DNA of 64,000 bases from Plantago major. Taxonomy: Eukaryota > Streptophyta > Magnoliopsida > Lamiales > Plantaginaceae. Numbering within the stretch: position 1 is the first letter of the stretch; the number at the start of each line of letters is the position of its first letter. The translations under genes were made by a program, and so were the position numbers. This document shows, in pieces, positions 10,988 to 23,285 of the stretch. Under the pieces are notes generated by a model, which saw nothing but the letters and a program-made list of their open reading frames with translations, ran no database searches and was not told the origin of the DNA. Location: the NCBI GenBank assembly GCA_026545765.1, contig CM048841.1, positions 91,589,419 through 91,653,418 on the forward strand, given 5' to 3'.

Positions 10988-13900
10988 TCAATGTTTAGGG
11001 TATTTAAGTCTTGGTTCATCTTCAGGTGAGGTGCTGTTACAGCGCTTCATCATGAAGGAGTCCAGGGTCTTCTGTTTCAGAGGGCTACTCCCTGATTTAT
11101 CAACTTGAAATGTCCTCTTTCTCGAGGGGCTAGTTCCTGATTGATCAACTTGAAATGTCATCTGTTTCAAAGGGCTCCTTCCTGATTGATCAACTGGAAA
11201 TGTCCTCTTTCTCGAGGGGCTAGTTCCTGATTGATCAACTTGCAGGCAATTATCATGACCATCAAGCACCTATATTGTACACCACGTGTATTATTAGCTT
11301 GCAATTCATGCAAAAGACAAGGGAATAAGTAACAGAGATGAAACCGGAAATCCACTGCACTACAAAAATAACAAGAGGTTCAGTTTTGGAGTTCAATGGA
11401 GACAAAGACGGAAGTCAAGGAATGCTTGACAAAATAACTTGCTTCCCCCATTTTTAAATTGGAAAAAAAAGTCAGTAAAATGAGGCACAGTACGAGTGAA
11501 AGTAACACATAATTAGCTAAACTAAACCACTAGCAGAGAGCATGAAACAAAACCTAGTACATTTTCAAGAAGTAGAAGTACCTGTCCAAGATTCTCCAAC
11601 TTGCTCTGAACCACATCCCTGAAAGAAAAGGGCCAAGTAATTCACCTTACTATAGCAATAAGAAGTTTCTTACTTTACAACGGGGAAGAAATAAGTACCA
11701 TATTATATCGTCGACTGTGTCATTTGCCAGCAAATAGTATACATTTACGGAGGACTCCTATGTAAGAGACAGATGCATTAGATTTCATAGCTTCCTTCAC
11801 TTTTTAGAAAACAAAGTTCAAAACATGGATATAATCACTATAGGAAACAAGAGACACTTCGGTCTGGTCTGGCGAAAGACAAAAGGCATAGGACTAACAT
11901 ATTAGGTACTAAGATGAAAACAGTTAGTGGTTGCCAAATTCAACCAAGAACCCTAATTCCTTGCAAGATCGATTTTACAGATTCTTCATGACTTGGAATT
12001 AGGGTTCTTATGGGTTTATGAAAGGGGGCATAGGGTTTCAATTGATTTAACCCCTTTAAATAGCTCAATGCAGGGTTTTCCTTTTGTTCTCTTTTTCCTA
12101 ATTTTTGGATTTTTCTAAAAACTATTTACCAATTTAATTATGGTGATGACACGAGTCCAGCGTGTCTGTGTTGTCCGAAGTTTGTATCTTACATGTACAA
12201 ATAGAGGTGGGAAAATTGTTTTGCGCATACAAATTAAATGTATGGTTTATTTAATGGTAAAAAATTGACGGTGAAAATATTTAGTACACTTTATGTAAAT
12301 GGTACAGTATGAAGTATATTGGACGTTGGCTCGTTCTCTAGTAATTCTCATTTGAGTGTTTTTTCTTACTCCAACAACATTGAAGAATAAGACTAGATAT
12401 TCAGTACACCTTGCAAGAGTCAAAAAGTCATACACAAAATAAATATTCTTAAATAATAGCTGACATTTCATTCCTAGAGCTTTGATATATCGGCTATTAT
12501 TCCATAAAATGGTCGACGTTTGATATTAAACTGTCAGTGTATAATATAAAATAGCCTATGTTTCATTCCTTTTAGCTTTGATATATATTAGTATTTCATA
12601 AAATAGCTGATGTTATTTCAAAACCATTGATGTTAATTAACGCCCAAAATGAAAATTAAATAACATTCAATTCAAAAAAAAAAAACAATTTGGTACTTAT
12701 TTGAAACCTCCATGGACGGAGCTCCATCTATGGATTTTGCTAGACTTGTAATATTTAATTTACCAAAAGAAGAAAAGTGAATGATGAATAGAGTAAAGAA
12801 AGGACCTTAAAACCAGATGCCACGAGGGGCATGAAAACAGGCACTAGATATTCATATGTGGTCATGTAGTTCTGGTCGGGCTTCACCAAGCCATCCCTCA
12901 GGATCAGAACTCTTATTTTTTCCTTACAGATTATGTGGGTCGACCCGCAAAATTGTTAAGTTTGGGTTTTTGGGTCTGTATAAGGACTTTTTGGACTCTC
13001 TAGAACTCTTATAACTCTTTGTACTAGATATTAGAGACATGCAGATACTTGTCCAGTTCCATGTGTATAAAATCAAGTGCCATAAATCCATCAAGTACCA
13101 CTCATAACAGAGTTTTGATGAAATAAGAACTAGAGGTGCAAATGTCAAGCTACCTGACCAATCCTATGAGCGCGATCTTCAGCTTGAATAAGGTCCCCAG
13201 GAGTCCACGATAATTCAGCAAAAATTACGGTGCTTGCCGCAGTCAAAGTTAATCCCACACCCCCAGCTTTGATGGACAGCTAGACCAAATGATGAAGCAA
13301 TTAGCAATATTAAGCAAGATGTAAAATACCTCAGAAAAATAAAAGAACAATTTAGAAAGAAGGATTACCACTGCCGCCTTCACCGAATCATCTTCCTGAA
13401 ATTCTTTGACTAAATTTTGTCTTGATGCTGCTGGTGTGCTTCCATCGATCCTTATGCACCGAACTTTTTTCTTCTGAAAATGTACCATGAGCATGCGTAT
13501 GAAAAAGAAAGAGACTAAACTAGAACACAAGTTTCTTACCAGCAGAAATTCGTGTATTGCAGCAATCATTGATTGGTGATGAGCAAATATGAGAAATTTG
13601 CAACCAGCCTGCAATTTTATCAGACGATGGTAAGGAAAACAAAAGAAGTTTTAATGTATTGCAATTTGTAAACAGATCCCTTCAAATCATTTAACTATTT
13701 CATTAACTTCTAAGTAATTAATAAAAGACTCACAAAAGATGATAAATGTCGATAGGACAAGTAGAAAATCAGCGCAAAATGAACTTAATACTCCATACCT
13801 CAGTAACAGTTCCCAAGTAATCCAAAACAGCGTCGATTTTGGCTTCAGCAGAGTCGTTGTACAGCTAGATTATCGATGCCAGGGGATAAAAAGGAAAAGG

Positions 13901-16900
13901 GTGAGTATCAAATAGCTTTTTAACTAAAGCAATTGACAAAGAGATGTTAATGATGACCAATTATGTTGATTATATCTGCCTTCAAAAGTCGAACTAAATT
14001 TACTATCAGAATTCTGCTCAGACTTGACAGTATATAAACCATAAATGTTGCCCTCAAATGAAAACAATTGGATGGGAAAGCCTTCTACAAGAAATTAGAA
14101 TAATTAACCTCTACAACAAACAAGCTAGGCATATATTTGTATGTCTTAGTTGTAAAGTACTGCTCCCCTCCCATGATTGTTTATATATTCAAAAATAAAA
14201 GATACAAATGTATACATACAATTCCTTGGACATGGAAAGGATGAGTATAGTTCATAGATGTAGTACAGAAACATAGGGAAAGACCATAATTGTATGCGGC
14301 CTACCTTAGTGATAAGATTCTTCTTTGTGAAAGTGAGTGATTCCACTTCCTCTTTGGACTGGCAAGATTTTACTTTTCTTTCTAATTCCTCCAACTGCAG
14401 GGGTGGGGATAGAAAAAAAATCAGTTGACCAATTTCATATGTTAAAACTTCTTGAAGTGTTGGTTTTCTATGCAGATTATTAACATCATTTGTTCTATTT
14501 ATTGGCACATCACTATAGCATGAAATGTTTTGCTTTATCATTTTTTTCCTTTTCACTTTTTCAATCTTCACCTCTAGACTCTAACAGAAAGAAAAAAATT
14601 GAGCTCATTGCAGTGTAAGCTCTACTGATAAATGGACTATAATACTGAAGATCAAATGTGCTATTTATAACCAGCACCACCGCACATGTACATCCTAAAC
14701 CAGTAAACCATAGTGTGTTTGTCTACACATATAGCTATGCAGAAGTCAGCCAATGGTCGAATATGAGGAGAAAAGAAGAAGCCAAAGGTAAGAATGATAT
14801 GCCACAACAAACAATCTGTTAACAGAAACATAAAATAAATAACGAAAGAGGAGTTGCAGTAAAATGTGGATTCTAGTATAAAGTAGGTTAAAGTGCTTGG
14901 TAAAAGGTAGTACACTAGGAGCTTATCATTAGTGCAAATTACGAAGTCGAAAAATTCCTGATTGTGACTTCCAAGTTACAGAACTGAAACATTAAAACAA
15001 AGTTCCATTAAATTCCGATAATCTCCGATTCAGTTTGATGATACTCCGAAAATATAGGATTAAGGATTCCACCGATATTGTTGTTTTTCCTAAATGAAAT
15101 GGTGTTGGCAGAAGGGAAATTATATTGCTATAACACATAGTTACGTTTGTGTAGTATATGCACACACTCACATAGATGAGAATTACGGAGACCAACACAC
15201 AACAATGCCCAAGTCTTCTTTCTATTAAATTGGGGCAAGCTACATGAATCGATACAAGAATCACACCACGTCGGGCAACGATGTGCAAACATCAGTCAGC
15301 TGTATGTGATTCTCCAAGTCAGAACTTCCCATTGAATCTTTTCACTTCCATATACTTACCCACAACTTCTAACCACCACAACCCGCACCCCACCCAAAAA
15401 ATAAAAACAAGAACTTCATGCAAGGATGAAGAACTTATGGATCGATACAAGAGTCAGGACGATGATAATCAATTATAGCATCAAAATTAAATAAACATGT
15501 CTGTCATTAACCAAAAAGTCTCACCTCACGGAATAGAGCATTAATCTGCTTCAATTTACCTTCTTCCAAGTCCATGAAAACCTGTTAGTAAATTACAAAA
15601 AAATTACACATGTAGTCATGTATGTTTATCTCATAAAGAAATTTAATCATCTGAGAATCAGAAGCAACTGAAAATGCGACAGAGTAATAGGGCAGACAAA
15701 AAAACCTGTTGCCTGCGTTTCACAGGAAGCTCAGAAAGGACATCTTTCTTGAGTCTGCGAATCATTAACGTAGCTTTCATCAAATTGTGCAGCTCTTCTT
15801 TGTTACTTGAACCTTGATATTGCCCAAACGTACCCTGGATAAAGAATGAAGTGTTTCTTGAGTATTTTGAAAATGGAAGGATATTATGTAGTATATGGCT
15901 ATATGCAACAAAACATTGACTTACGCCTTTGCAGTAACGTTCACCATATTCCCGGAAATTTCTATATACATCCGGATACAAAGCTTCCAACTACAATTTA
16001 CAAATAAACTAATAATCATAAAGAGCATGCATAAATGAATATACAGGATGTAATTAAATTTAATATTAAGGAGTAAGAGAGCGTACCTGTTTCAACAATT
16101 CGATTGGTCGTGATAATGCAGGAGTTCCACTAAGTAAGATTACGTACTCAGCTTTCTAAACACCATGAGCATAATAACACAGAAGAGGAATAAACTCAGA
16201 AATACGGACAGAATCAAAAAAAAAAAAAAATTGCTTTGGTAACAAAAATACCTAACGAAATGTGTTACTATCAGAAGGGATCATAAATAAAACAGACATC
16301 TCAGAGAAATAACTTGTTTCGGCACACCTTTCATCTTGATTAATAATCCATTTATGATCCATTTTTCTTATCAGGACAAACTCATCAATATGTATATGAC
16401 TGAAGCTTCTAGCTACACATGCAACAATGTCATTCCAACAATCACAAACTCCAGACTGAAATTGAACTAAACAAACAGAGCAACACACGTTGTTACCCTC
16501 ACCAAGATATGGTTATTTTATTTCATATACCTGGATCCAACAAATGCATGCATGTATGTGATAATATAGGTTACAATCAGCAAGTGGCGTAAATGAAAAT
16601 TCAAGTAATATTAGAGATAATGGCAGTCTCCCGTGTTATAAATATATGCCAAGTATACCAATGGCAATAGCTAATCAGAGATACACATGTGTGCGCGCAC
16701 GTGTGTGTGTGTGTGTGTCTGAGGGTCAATATCTAAGCAGAGAGAGACAGAAAGAGACCTGCAATATGGGAATGGTCGAAATCGTTCGTTTTGCTTGAGT
16801 ATTCTTTAAGAAGTGGGATTCATCAGCAATTACAACCTGAACAAAAATTTAACGCTCGGTCAAGAGCTCATTAGAAAAGTAAACCATGAACAGAAAAAGA

Positions 16901-19900
16901 CATGATATAGCTTAACTATCTTGTATAGATCAAGAATTAAATGGGCTACAAATTACCTTGAAACCTGAAGCCAAAAGTTTATCTTGTATCTTGGGTACAA
17001 TATCATAAGATATGATATTAAAAACACCATCAAGACTAATGGACCTTTTGGCATTTGATGGCACGATATTAAATCCACCTTTGTTAGAACCACTAGTCTG
17101 AGACAAGACTACCTGAATCAAAGCCAAATACCAAGTAAATCTATCACAGGAAACAAGGATTATGTAAAACGTGGTACGGCTACTATTCTCAGTTTCTAAG
17201 GATTTGAAGTACAAAATAAAGCACCAGTGTTAGTCTTCGGCTCTTAGCAGTGTACTATTCAACTAAAACAATTTATGTCACTAAATTACAGTAATTTCAC
17301 ATGATGAAGGAATGAGAGCAAATGCATTTTTGCATCCACTAACCTAGGTCAGTGCATTATGCATATGACAACAGAAAAGAAGGAAGCTAATCATATGACG
17401 AAATTCTTTACGTTAGGAGTGCTGGTGGTTTATACATCCACTGAATTGGTTTTCATTATTCTATGACACACAGACAAGAAGAATAGAGAAACTGAGATCA
17501 TACAAGTATATCATAAGGATCAATATTCAGCCACTGTTGAATCATCTGCAAGAAAGCAACCCATATAACAGTCACACATGACACACTTTTAAACCAAAAA
17601 AAGAAGAAGCAGCATTCTGCATCATTTACAGAAGCCCATGAATTCTAAACTCTAAAGCACTTACTGAAGCCCACTGGAGCCGTAAGGAAGATGGGGTCAG
17701 AACCAGAACTGGCCATGCTTCAGGGAAGCAAGATGCTACAGCAATAGCCTGCAGATGTAACATAGAACCAAAGAAGAAAAATTAAGTACACAAAAACAGA
17801 AAAGAGAGTAGCAGCGTATCATTGAAATTTGATCTTCTTGAACCTTGATGTTAAGCAACACTGATTTAGACACATTTTTGTCATTCAATCAACAGGACCA
17901 CCAACATCAATATCTTTCGAGAAAATCAAAAAGTAACATGATTGCCTACGTTAGAAAGAGTGATACATTCAAGCTGAATTTTCTGAGAATTGCATTGGTG
18001 ACACGCCTGACACTTGCAAGAGGATTTTCTAAAATTAAATGCCTAACAGAACTTCAAGAATTCTTTTTCTCATTTTTAAAAAAAAAATCAGACAAGTTGC
18101 TAACTTATTAAAATATCACCAACTGTTAAGATCTCCTTCTTATATCTAGAAAACAGCACCATTGCCTTGAATGGTGTTTTAATTCCGAGCAATTCACTTT
18201 TTTCTTCCAAAAAAGATATATCTACGAAGTCCTTAGACATCAAATGTTTCCACGAGCATAACAGATATAGTAAAAAGTATGTCGAAGCTCTATACCTGCA
18301 GAGTCTTTCCAAGACCCATTTCATCAGCGAGCAAAGCTCTGCCTCCATGTTGCAACACGAATCTGAAAAATAACCAGTTACAAGCACGACAAAAATGATA
18401 CTATAGATATAATACTAGTTAGCTGTTATATGACAAACTAATATCTGTTTGACATTATAGTGCTCTTATCGTTTAATGAATTGAAGTATTCAGAGAGTAA
18501 ATTCTCAACATACCTAACGCCATCACGTTGGAAAGGCATGAGCCGAGATTCAAGACAAGGGGGAATCTTTCCGTAACAATCTGTTGGAACATGGTGATCA
18601 TTTAATGTTTTGACATTAACAAGGACATTTGCATTTTGAGCACTGTAAGTAAACAAAACTGAACCTTTCACGGATAATTCACATGTTGGTGATAATTTAA
18701 TGAATGATTTTTCTTATTAACTCACAGTAGGAAGTGCATGTCATTGTTAGAAAATATATATAAATATATAAGATTTCTATGTTTGTGTTGATTGATCTAG
18801 ATAGCAACCATATTATGTCCTTGCATACCACACGTTAACAAAAGCCCGACCAAAATTCCATATGAAGTGATGGTAAAAGATCAACTATTTACATTGAAAA
18901 TCATAGAACAGATATTAGAGGGAATATAAGACACTGTCTGCAATGAAGGTCATTGAATATTAATTGCTCCCTCCGTCTCAGTGAGTAGTTTATGCATACT
19001 TTTTGCACGGGGATTTAGGAGAGTGTATTGCAAGATATTAATTGGCATTGTTATATGTATGTGGAGGTGGCACATACTAGAGTACGACTAAGAAAAGGTT
19101 GCTGAAAAAGGAAAATTGTAATGCATTGATTAGGCGAACAAAGAGGGAAACAAAAACTATTTATTACCACCTTACACTTATTCCGAACAAAACACTCCTT
19201 TAATGATTTTTATTTATTGTATATAAATATTTTGTTTCACCTTATATATAATGGCAACTAACTGTCAACCATAAATACTTTACCCTTCCCCAGTCCCCCC
19301 CCCCCCCCAAAGAAAAGAGACAAAATGAACTATCAAATAAGTTATACCTTGAAGATCCGGAAGTTCCGCAGCAGCAGCAATAGCGCGCCTCACCAAAGGA
19401 TCTAAGCTCTCAAGCTGCAGAAGTAAACATGGGAATAATATGGAACAGTATATCAATACTGCCTCCGTCCCAGGCACAACTTTCCGTGGGCCTGGGCACG
19501 GGTTTTAAGAGTGAAATATATACATAATAGAATAATGTAGAAAGTGTAAGGTTGATGAATAAAGTAAGAGAAAGAGTGTATAAAGTAGGAGACAGATTTT
19601 CCATTTAAGGTAAGAGCAGTTGAGATTGGGACAGAGGGAGCATAATCTATAACTTCAATCTTATACATTACCATATTATGTGGACCGTTCAATTTAGTAC
19701 TTCCATGTGCACCCAAATAAAGGATGGCGGCAGTGAGGTGGGTGGGGTTTGTGTGTGTGTGTGTGTGTGTGTGTTGGGGGGGGTGGGGGGGGGGGGAACA
19801 TAATGTCTCATATTTGAGAATATTACCATGACTTTTATGCCAGGGAGATCATGGAGAACACTTTCAGCTTTTGATAATGACGAGAGAGGAAACTTCCACA

Positions 19901-21611
19901 ATCTACATTACATGGGATATAATGTCATAGTTTGCAACTAAAGCAATTGTAAACATAAACTCAAAACACATACAGAAACCTATAAACCCTCATTTGGGTT
20001 TGTCAAAAGTAACAAAAGAAAATCCCATAATCCTTAATGCAATATCAAGAAAAAAAGTTGCACCTTTCATCTCTATTCCAAATGGCTCCTGGAATCTTGC
20101 GAAAAGCATCTACAAGTATCTATTACAGGTGAAGAGAATAGTTAGGAAAAAAAATATATGAACACTACATGTTGAACGGGAGTGCAGAGGAAAAAGGCAT
20201 GGCATACCTGGTTAAATGTGAATTTTGCGGCAACGTTACCACTAGCATGTAGGAAAAACTTTACTTGGACATTCACAAGGTGTTGAATTGATGAGTTATC
20301 TTCATTAGAAGAGATACATCACACCCAGATTTTCAATATATTATAAGTTAAAAAAAAAAAAGTAAATACAGACAACATAAAGAAGAAACTCACTTAGAGA
20401 CTGTAGTGGTGTCATTGAAGCTGGCAGTATCCTTTCCTTCTGGGATGCATTTATCTGCTATACAAATTGTTTATCCAGTTTAAATAAATTACAAATGAGA
20501 AAGTCTATCGAATCAGAATAATGAGCTAACTTGTATCAGCGGCATCTAGAATTAAAGTTGTAAATTCACAGGTGTTAAAATGTATATATTATATAATCTC
20601 ATCGTTCCAGCATACACAGACCGGCCTTCAAAAGTATTTTTAGGTGGCATACATAGAAGAACATATTATCTGTTTGAATGCAGAGATAAGTGGAATAGGA
20701 TCATTTATAGATGGTTTCTAGGTATTAGCCAGCAGGATCGGGAAATATCAAATAAGGATAATCATTGGGGACAAACACAGAGAATTTATACAGTTGATAT
20801 TAATTCCAGCCGGATGACATCCAAGTGCTCCATGTTTTTATTCAAAAAAACCACAAATTCCATGTCAATGAAAATTTGCTAACTCTCAAGGTTCTTAGCT
20901 GTTAAACTGTAAAGCGATATAGTTCCTCCCAAATTGTCCTCTCTTTGTTAATTCACAGATAAAATTGGCCAGAATACAAAACTACAAAAGGATGATCAAA
21001 TCCCAATGACACATCACACTCATAATAATAGTGAATGGTGGCATAAGGTCAAGAACCTCCAAGTCCAAGACATAGTGACTTAAGATGTTACTAACTTTTA
21101 CTCAGTTGGCATAGTATAACAGAATATATATGTATACATGTGATTAAGTTTAACTAAGTCAAGTAACAGTACATTTTATGTTAGCAATAATCGACGGAAT
21201 CTCTAGTTATATAATCTTTGGTTCTTAGCCTACCCTGATTTTATTAGAATACAAGGCTTATTTGGTCTAGTTCGTTTTAATAACTAGTTAATATGTGGCA
21301 TCTACTTGGTTTTTCATGTGCTTCTGAGTTCTAAAATAGCCCTAACTAAAGCAGCTAAGTGAAATGTAAGGAAAAGGATCAAGGGAGTAGAGCTATAATA
21401 TTACCTTGTCACTGCTCAAAGATGTACGCGTTAGAAAGGCGGGCTTGGCTGGAGAGCGACAGGATGGCACAGATGCACCAGCATTGGTGCTATGCGCATG
21501 ACTAGTGGTGGCAGCAACAGAAGAGGACTTGCGCTCGGCCAGTTGCTTTAGTGCATTTCTTTCCAGGAGATCCATTTGCTCTGCACTTAGTTCCCAATCG
21601 TCTATTTCCAT
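10988..21611 (-). CDS. SMARCAL1-like SNF2 DNA-annealing helicase (CHR18-like), 24 coding exons
   Basis: ATP-dependent DNA-annealing helicase of the SMARCAL1/ZRANB3 group, a nuclear enzyme that rewinds RPA-coated DNA and remodels stalled forks. Exons (high to low): 21,405-21,611; 20,394-20,454; 20,208-20,299; 20,064-20,119; 19,827-19,902; 19,348-19,414; 18,514-18,580; 18,296-18,362; 17,665-17,748; 17,504-17,545; 16,957-17,112; 16,759-16,836; 16,087-16,155; 15,925-15,990; 15,706-15,834; 15,525-15,581; 14,305-14,394; 13,799-13,864; 13,540-13,608; 13,369-13,473; 13,154-13,279; 11,699-11,757; 11,582-11,618; 10,988-11,269. All join in phase, giving about 735 residues. Visible: HARP-like segment ([16 protein letters not shown], about 105-120), motif I DEMGLGKT (about 221-228), DESH (about 330), [11 protein letters not shown] (about 358), HELICc [22 protein letters not shown] and [11 protein letters not shown] (about 600-610). 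It is longer than typical plant homologues because of a repeat-built tail. The start is the first in-frame ATG before [20 protein letters not shown]. It looks intact. Confidence 0.93.
11051..11074 (-). other. PIP-box-like motif QKTLDSFM at the helicase C-terminus
   Basis: The last repeat unit runs straight into [11 protein letters not shown], which fits the PCNA-interacting pattern Q-x-x-(I/L/M)-x-x-aromatic, although the usual second aromatic is Met here. The relative ZRANB3 is known to bind PCNA through such a motif. The assignment is by pattern only. Confidence 0.55.
11060..11239 (-). repeat. In-frame 45 bp tandem repeat in the helicase C-terminus (4 units)
   Basis: Four 15-residue units lie in the last exon: [45 protein letters not shown] and [15 protein letters not shown]. 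Units 1 and 3 match each other best, as do 2 and 4, so the array probably grew by duplication of a 90 bp pair. The units are basic and Ser/Pro-rich (SPSRKR, SPLKQK), so phosphorylation sites or a nuclear localisation role are possible. Confidence 0.88.
12806..12910 (-). other. Unassigned 35-codon open stretch with splice-like edges in helicase intron 21
   Basis: Inside the 1.4 kb intron between exons 21 and 22, the minus strand reads [16 protein letters not shown] and continues open ([20 protein letters not shown]), exactly 105 bp. It is preceded by AG and followed by GT. It is not part of the SNF2 fold and would not be needed, because exon 21 joins exon 22 cleanly in phase. It reads like a real protein segment. 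It may be a captured gene fragment or a cassette exon; I do not recognise the family. Confidence 0.35.
15806..20609. repeat. Right unit of the direct tandem duplication
   Basis: This is the part of the intact helicase gene, from exon 15 to within intron 1, that is repeated at 1-8657. It lacks both large insertions and so preserves the empty sites. Stowaway-type MITEs in the introns are shared by both units and therefore predate the duplication. Confidence 0.88.
19459..19640. mobile_element. Stowaway-type MITE (copy in intact helicase gene)
   Basis: Same element as 7015-7181 at the equivalent intron position. It has slightly degenerate ends (CTGCCTCCGT and ACAGAGGGAG). Its presence in both units shows insertion before the tandem duplication. 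Confidence 0.72.
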
Positions 21612-22640
21612 TCTTCAAATTTCAGCTTTACCAGTAGAAAAAAACAAAGGCCAGGAGTAGGACCACAAATCTGCTTAGGATCATAGTGAATACGTAGCAA
21701 GTGAATAAACAGAACAAGCCAAGGCATACTCAACTAATGAATACTAGATGTTCAACAACAGAGAAGCCAGCTTAATTCCTTTAACCAAAGTTGCCAGGTT
21801 ATATCACCATTCAGAAATCCCAATCCCACTATCCTTATCCGACAATATCTCAATTTGGTTATAAACAAGCTCAGCTGCGATATTAATCTTTAACCGGTTT
21901 ATAAAATAATACTAATAGATTTCATATGAAACTATCACCCGACTCAACTCAGTCTAGTGCTTGTGGCTTGGTACAGATTTATCAACAAGACTCACAGAAT
22001 CAAGCAACTGTTAAATATGAAACTGATAGCTCAAAGTTTTGGAAGTGCAATTCAAATACAAAGTGATCTATTAATGAATTGAACACTACCCCCATTCTTA
22101 GGCCAATACAGCCATAAAACATGGCTAGAGAACATTTCCATGGAACAATTTGCCTCATTCACCAGTGCATTATAGGAGCTGCAAAGCACTCGCAAATTCA
22201 ACAGTATCAAATGTTACCCGTAGCTCTTAAGTGCATTCATGAAAATGAAAATACAGTAAACCCCAGCTGGCCAGCACATAGGCACACACATATCCTATTC
22301 GGAATGCAATGAAAGAAAATAAAGGAGAAAAAAAAGTGATTCAGATGATACAAAATTTTGAAAATTCCCAATTAGAGGAAGAGGAAGTAGGGTTCTTAAT
22401 CTTACCTGACTCGTATCGACCAGGATCTGTTTGCCGTCCAATAGCAACCTTAACCGGAAATCAATCAAGCAGTTCTCGGTGAAGACAGGAAGGATTTTGA
22501 AATTGACTGACTATGTTCTTCAGTTCGTCTGGTATTGCTTTCCTCCCGCCCTGGGCAATGGAGTTCGTTCAGTTCGAGTTCAAACTTCAAATACTTCTCG
22601 TTTTGCGTTTTCTTTGGTTTTTTCTTTTTTAGTTTTTTAA
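21612..22640 (-). promoter_or_regulatory. 5' leader and probable promoter region of the helicase gene
   Basis: A strong splice donor (CAG followed by GTAAG on the minus strand) at 22,405-22,406 suggests a non-coding first exon at about 22,406-22,560. An intron would then reach an acceptor just upstream of the ATG at 21,611, where a T-rich tract precedes AAAG. The start of transcription and the promoter would lie near 22,560-22,640. This is inferred from splice signals alone. Confidence 0.45.
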
Positions 22641-23285
22641 CTGTCAGCTTTATTAAAAATAGTTTTTTTACAGAAAGCCCGGATTAGGGCTGAGCACAAA
22701 GGGTCATGACCCAAATTTTACCCGGATCCGGACCGGACCGATAAATTCAGCCCCGACTTCGGGTCTGCTTATTTCCAAATTTCGGATTCCGGGTCGGGTC
22801 GGGTCAAGGTCAACCCGGAAATATTTCAGGATGACCCAGAAGTAATGCTAGTTGGTATAATTATATTTTCCAGAGTCTCTAGTTCTACACTTCTACTACA
22901 TTATTAATCTAATAAATTCTAAACCTAACCTCTCTACCTTCCGAGTCCCCTCACATGTCACAGCCAACAAATTAAATCAAACTCACACCACAATAGGTAG
23001 CTCTTCAATCCTCCAAGCACCGCCTTCATTTGCTGCTCCTCTCCGTCAATTGATTTGTAAGATGATACTGATTTGTAAGATGATACTAGTGGTCTGCAAG
23101 TTGGAATGTGAATATACTTGTATAGTGATAGATTTTATGTTTCCGTTGATGATTTGTTAACTCTTCTACAATGGGCTTATTCATTACGCTTTCTTTTGTT
23201 CTTCCTTTTTCTTTCTTTTTTTTGGTCAAAGGTCGATTCCAAACAGGTCCGTATTTCGGGCCGGGTCTAAGACTTTTCAAAAGAT
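22641..23285. other. Intergenic with a possible hAT-like element end
   Basis: TAGGGCTGAGCACAAAGGG near 22,685 resembles the TAGGG-type end of the hAT-like insertion at 49,949-50,673, and is followed by CCGG/GGGTCGGGTC-rich sequence typical of such elements. I did not find a matching opposite end before 23,286. No gene is seen. Confidence 0.35.

Noticed and set aside
19280-19901. Overlapping minus-strand frames with HTHTHT and PPPTPP runs
   Set aside because: Intron repeats of the intact helicase gene; only the real exons at 19,348-19,414 and 19,827-19,902 are coding.
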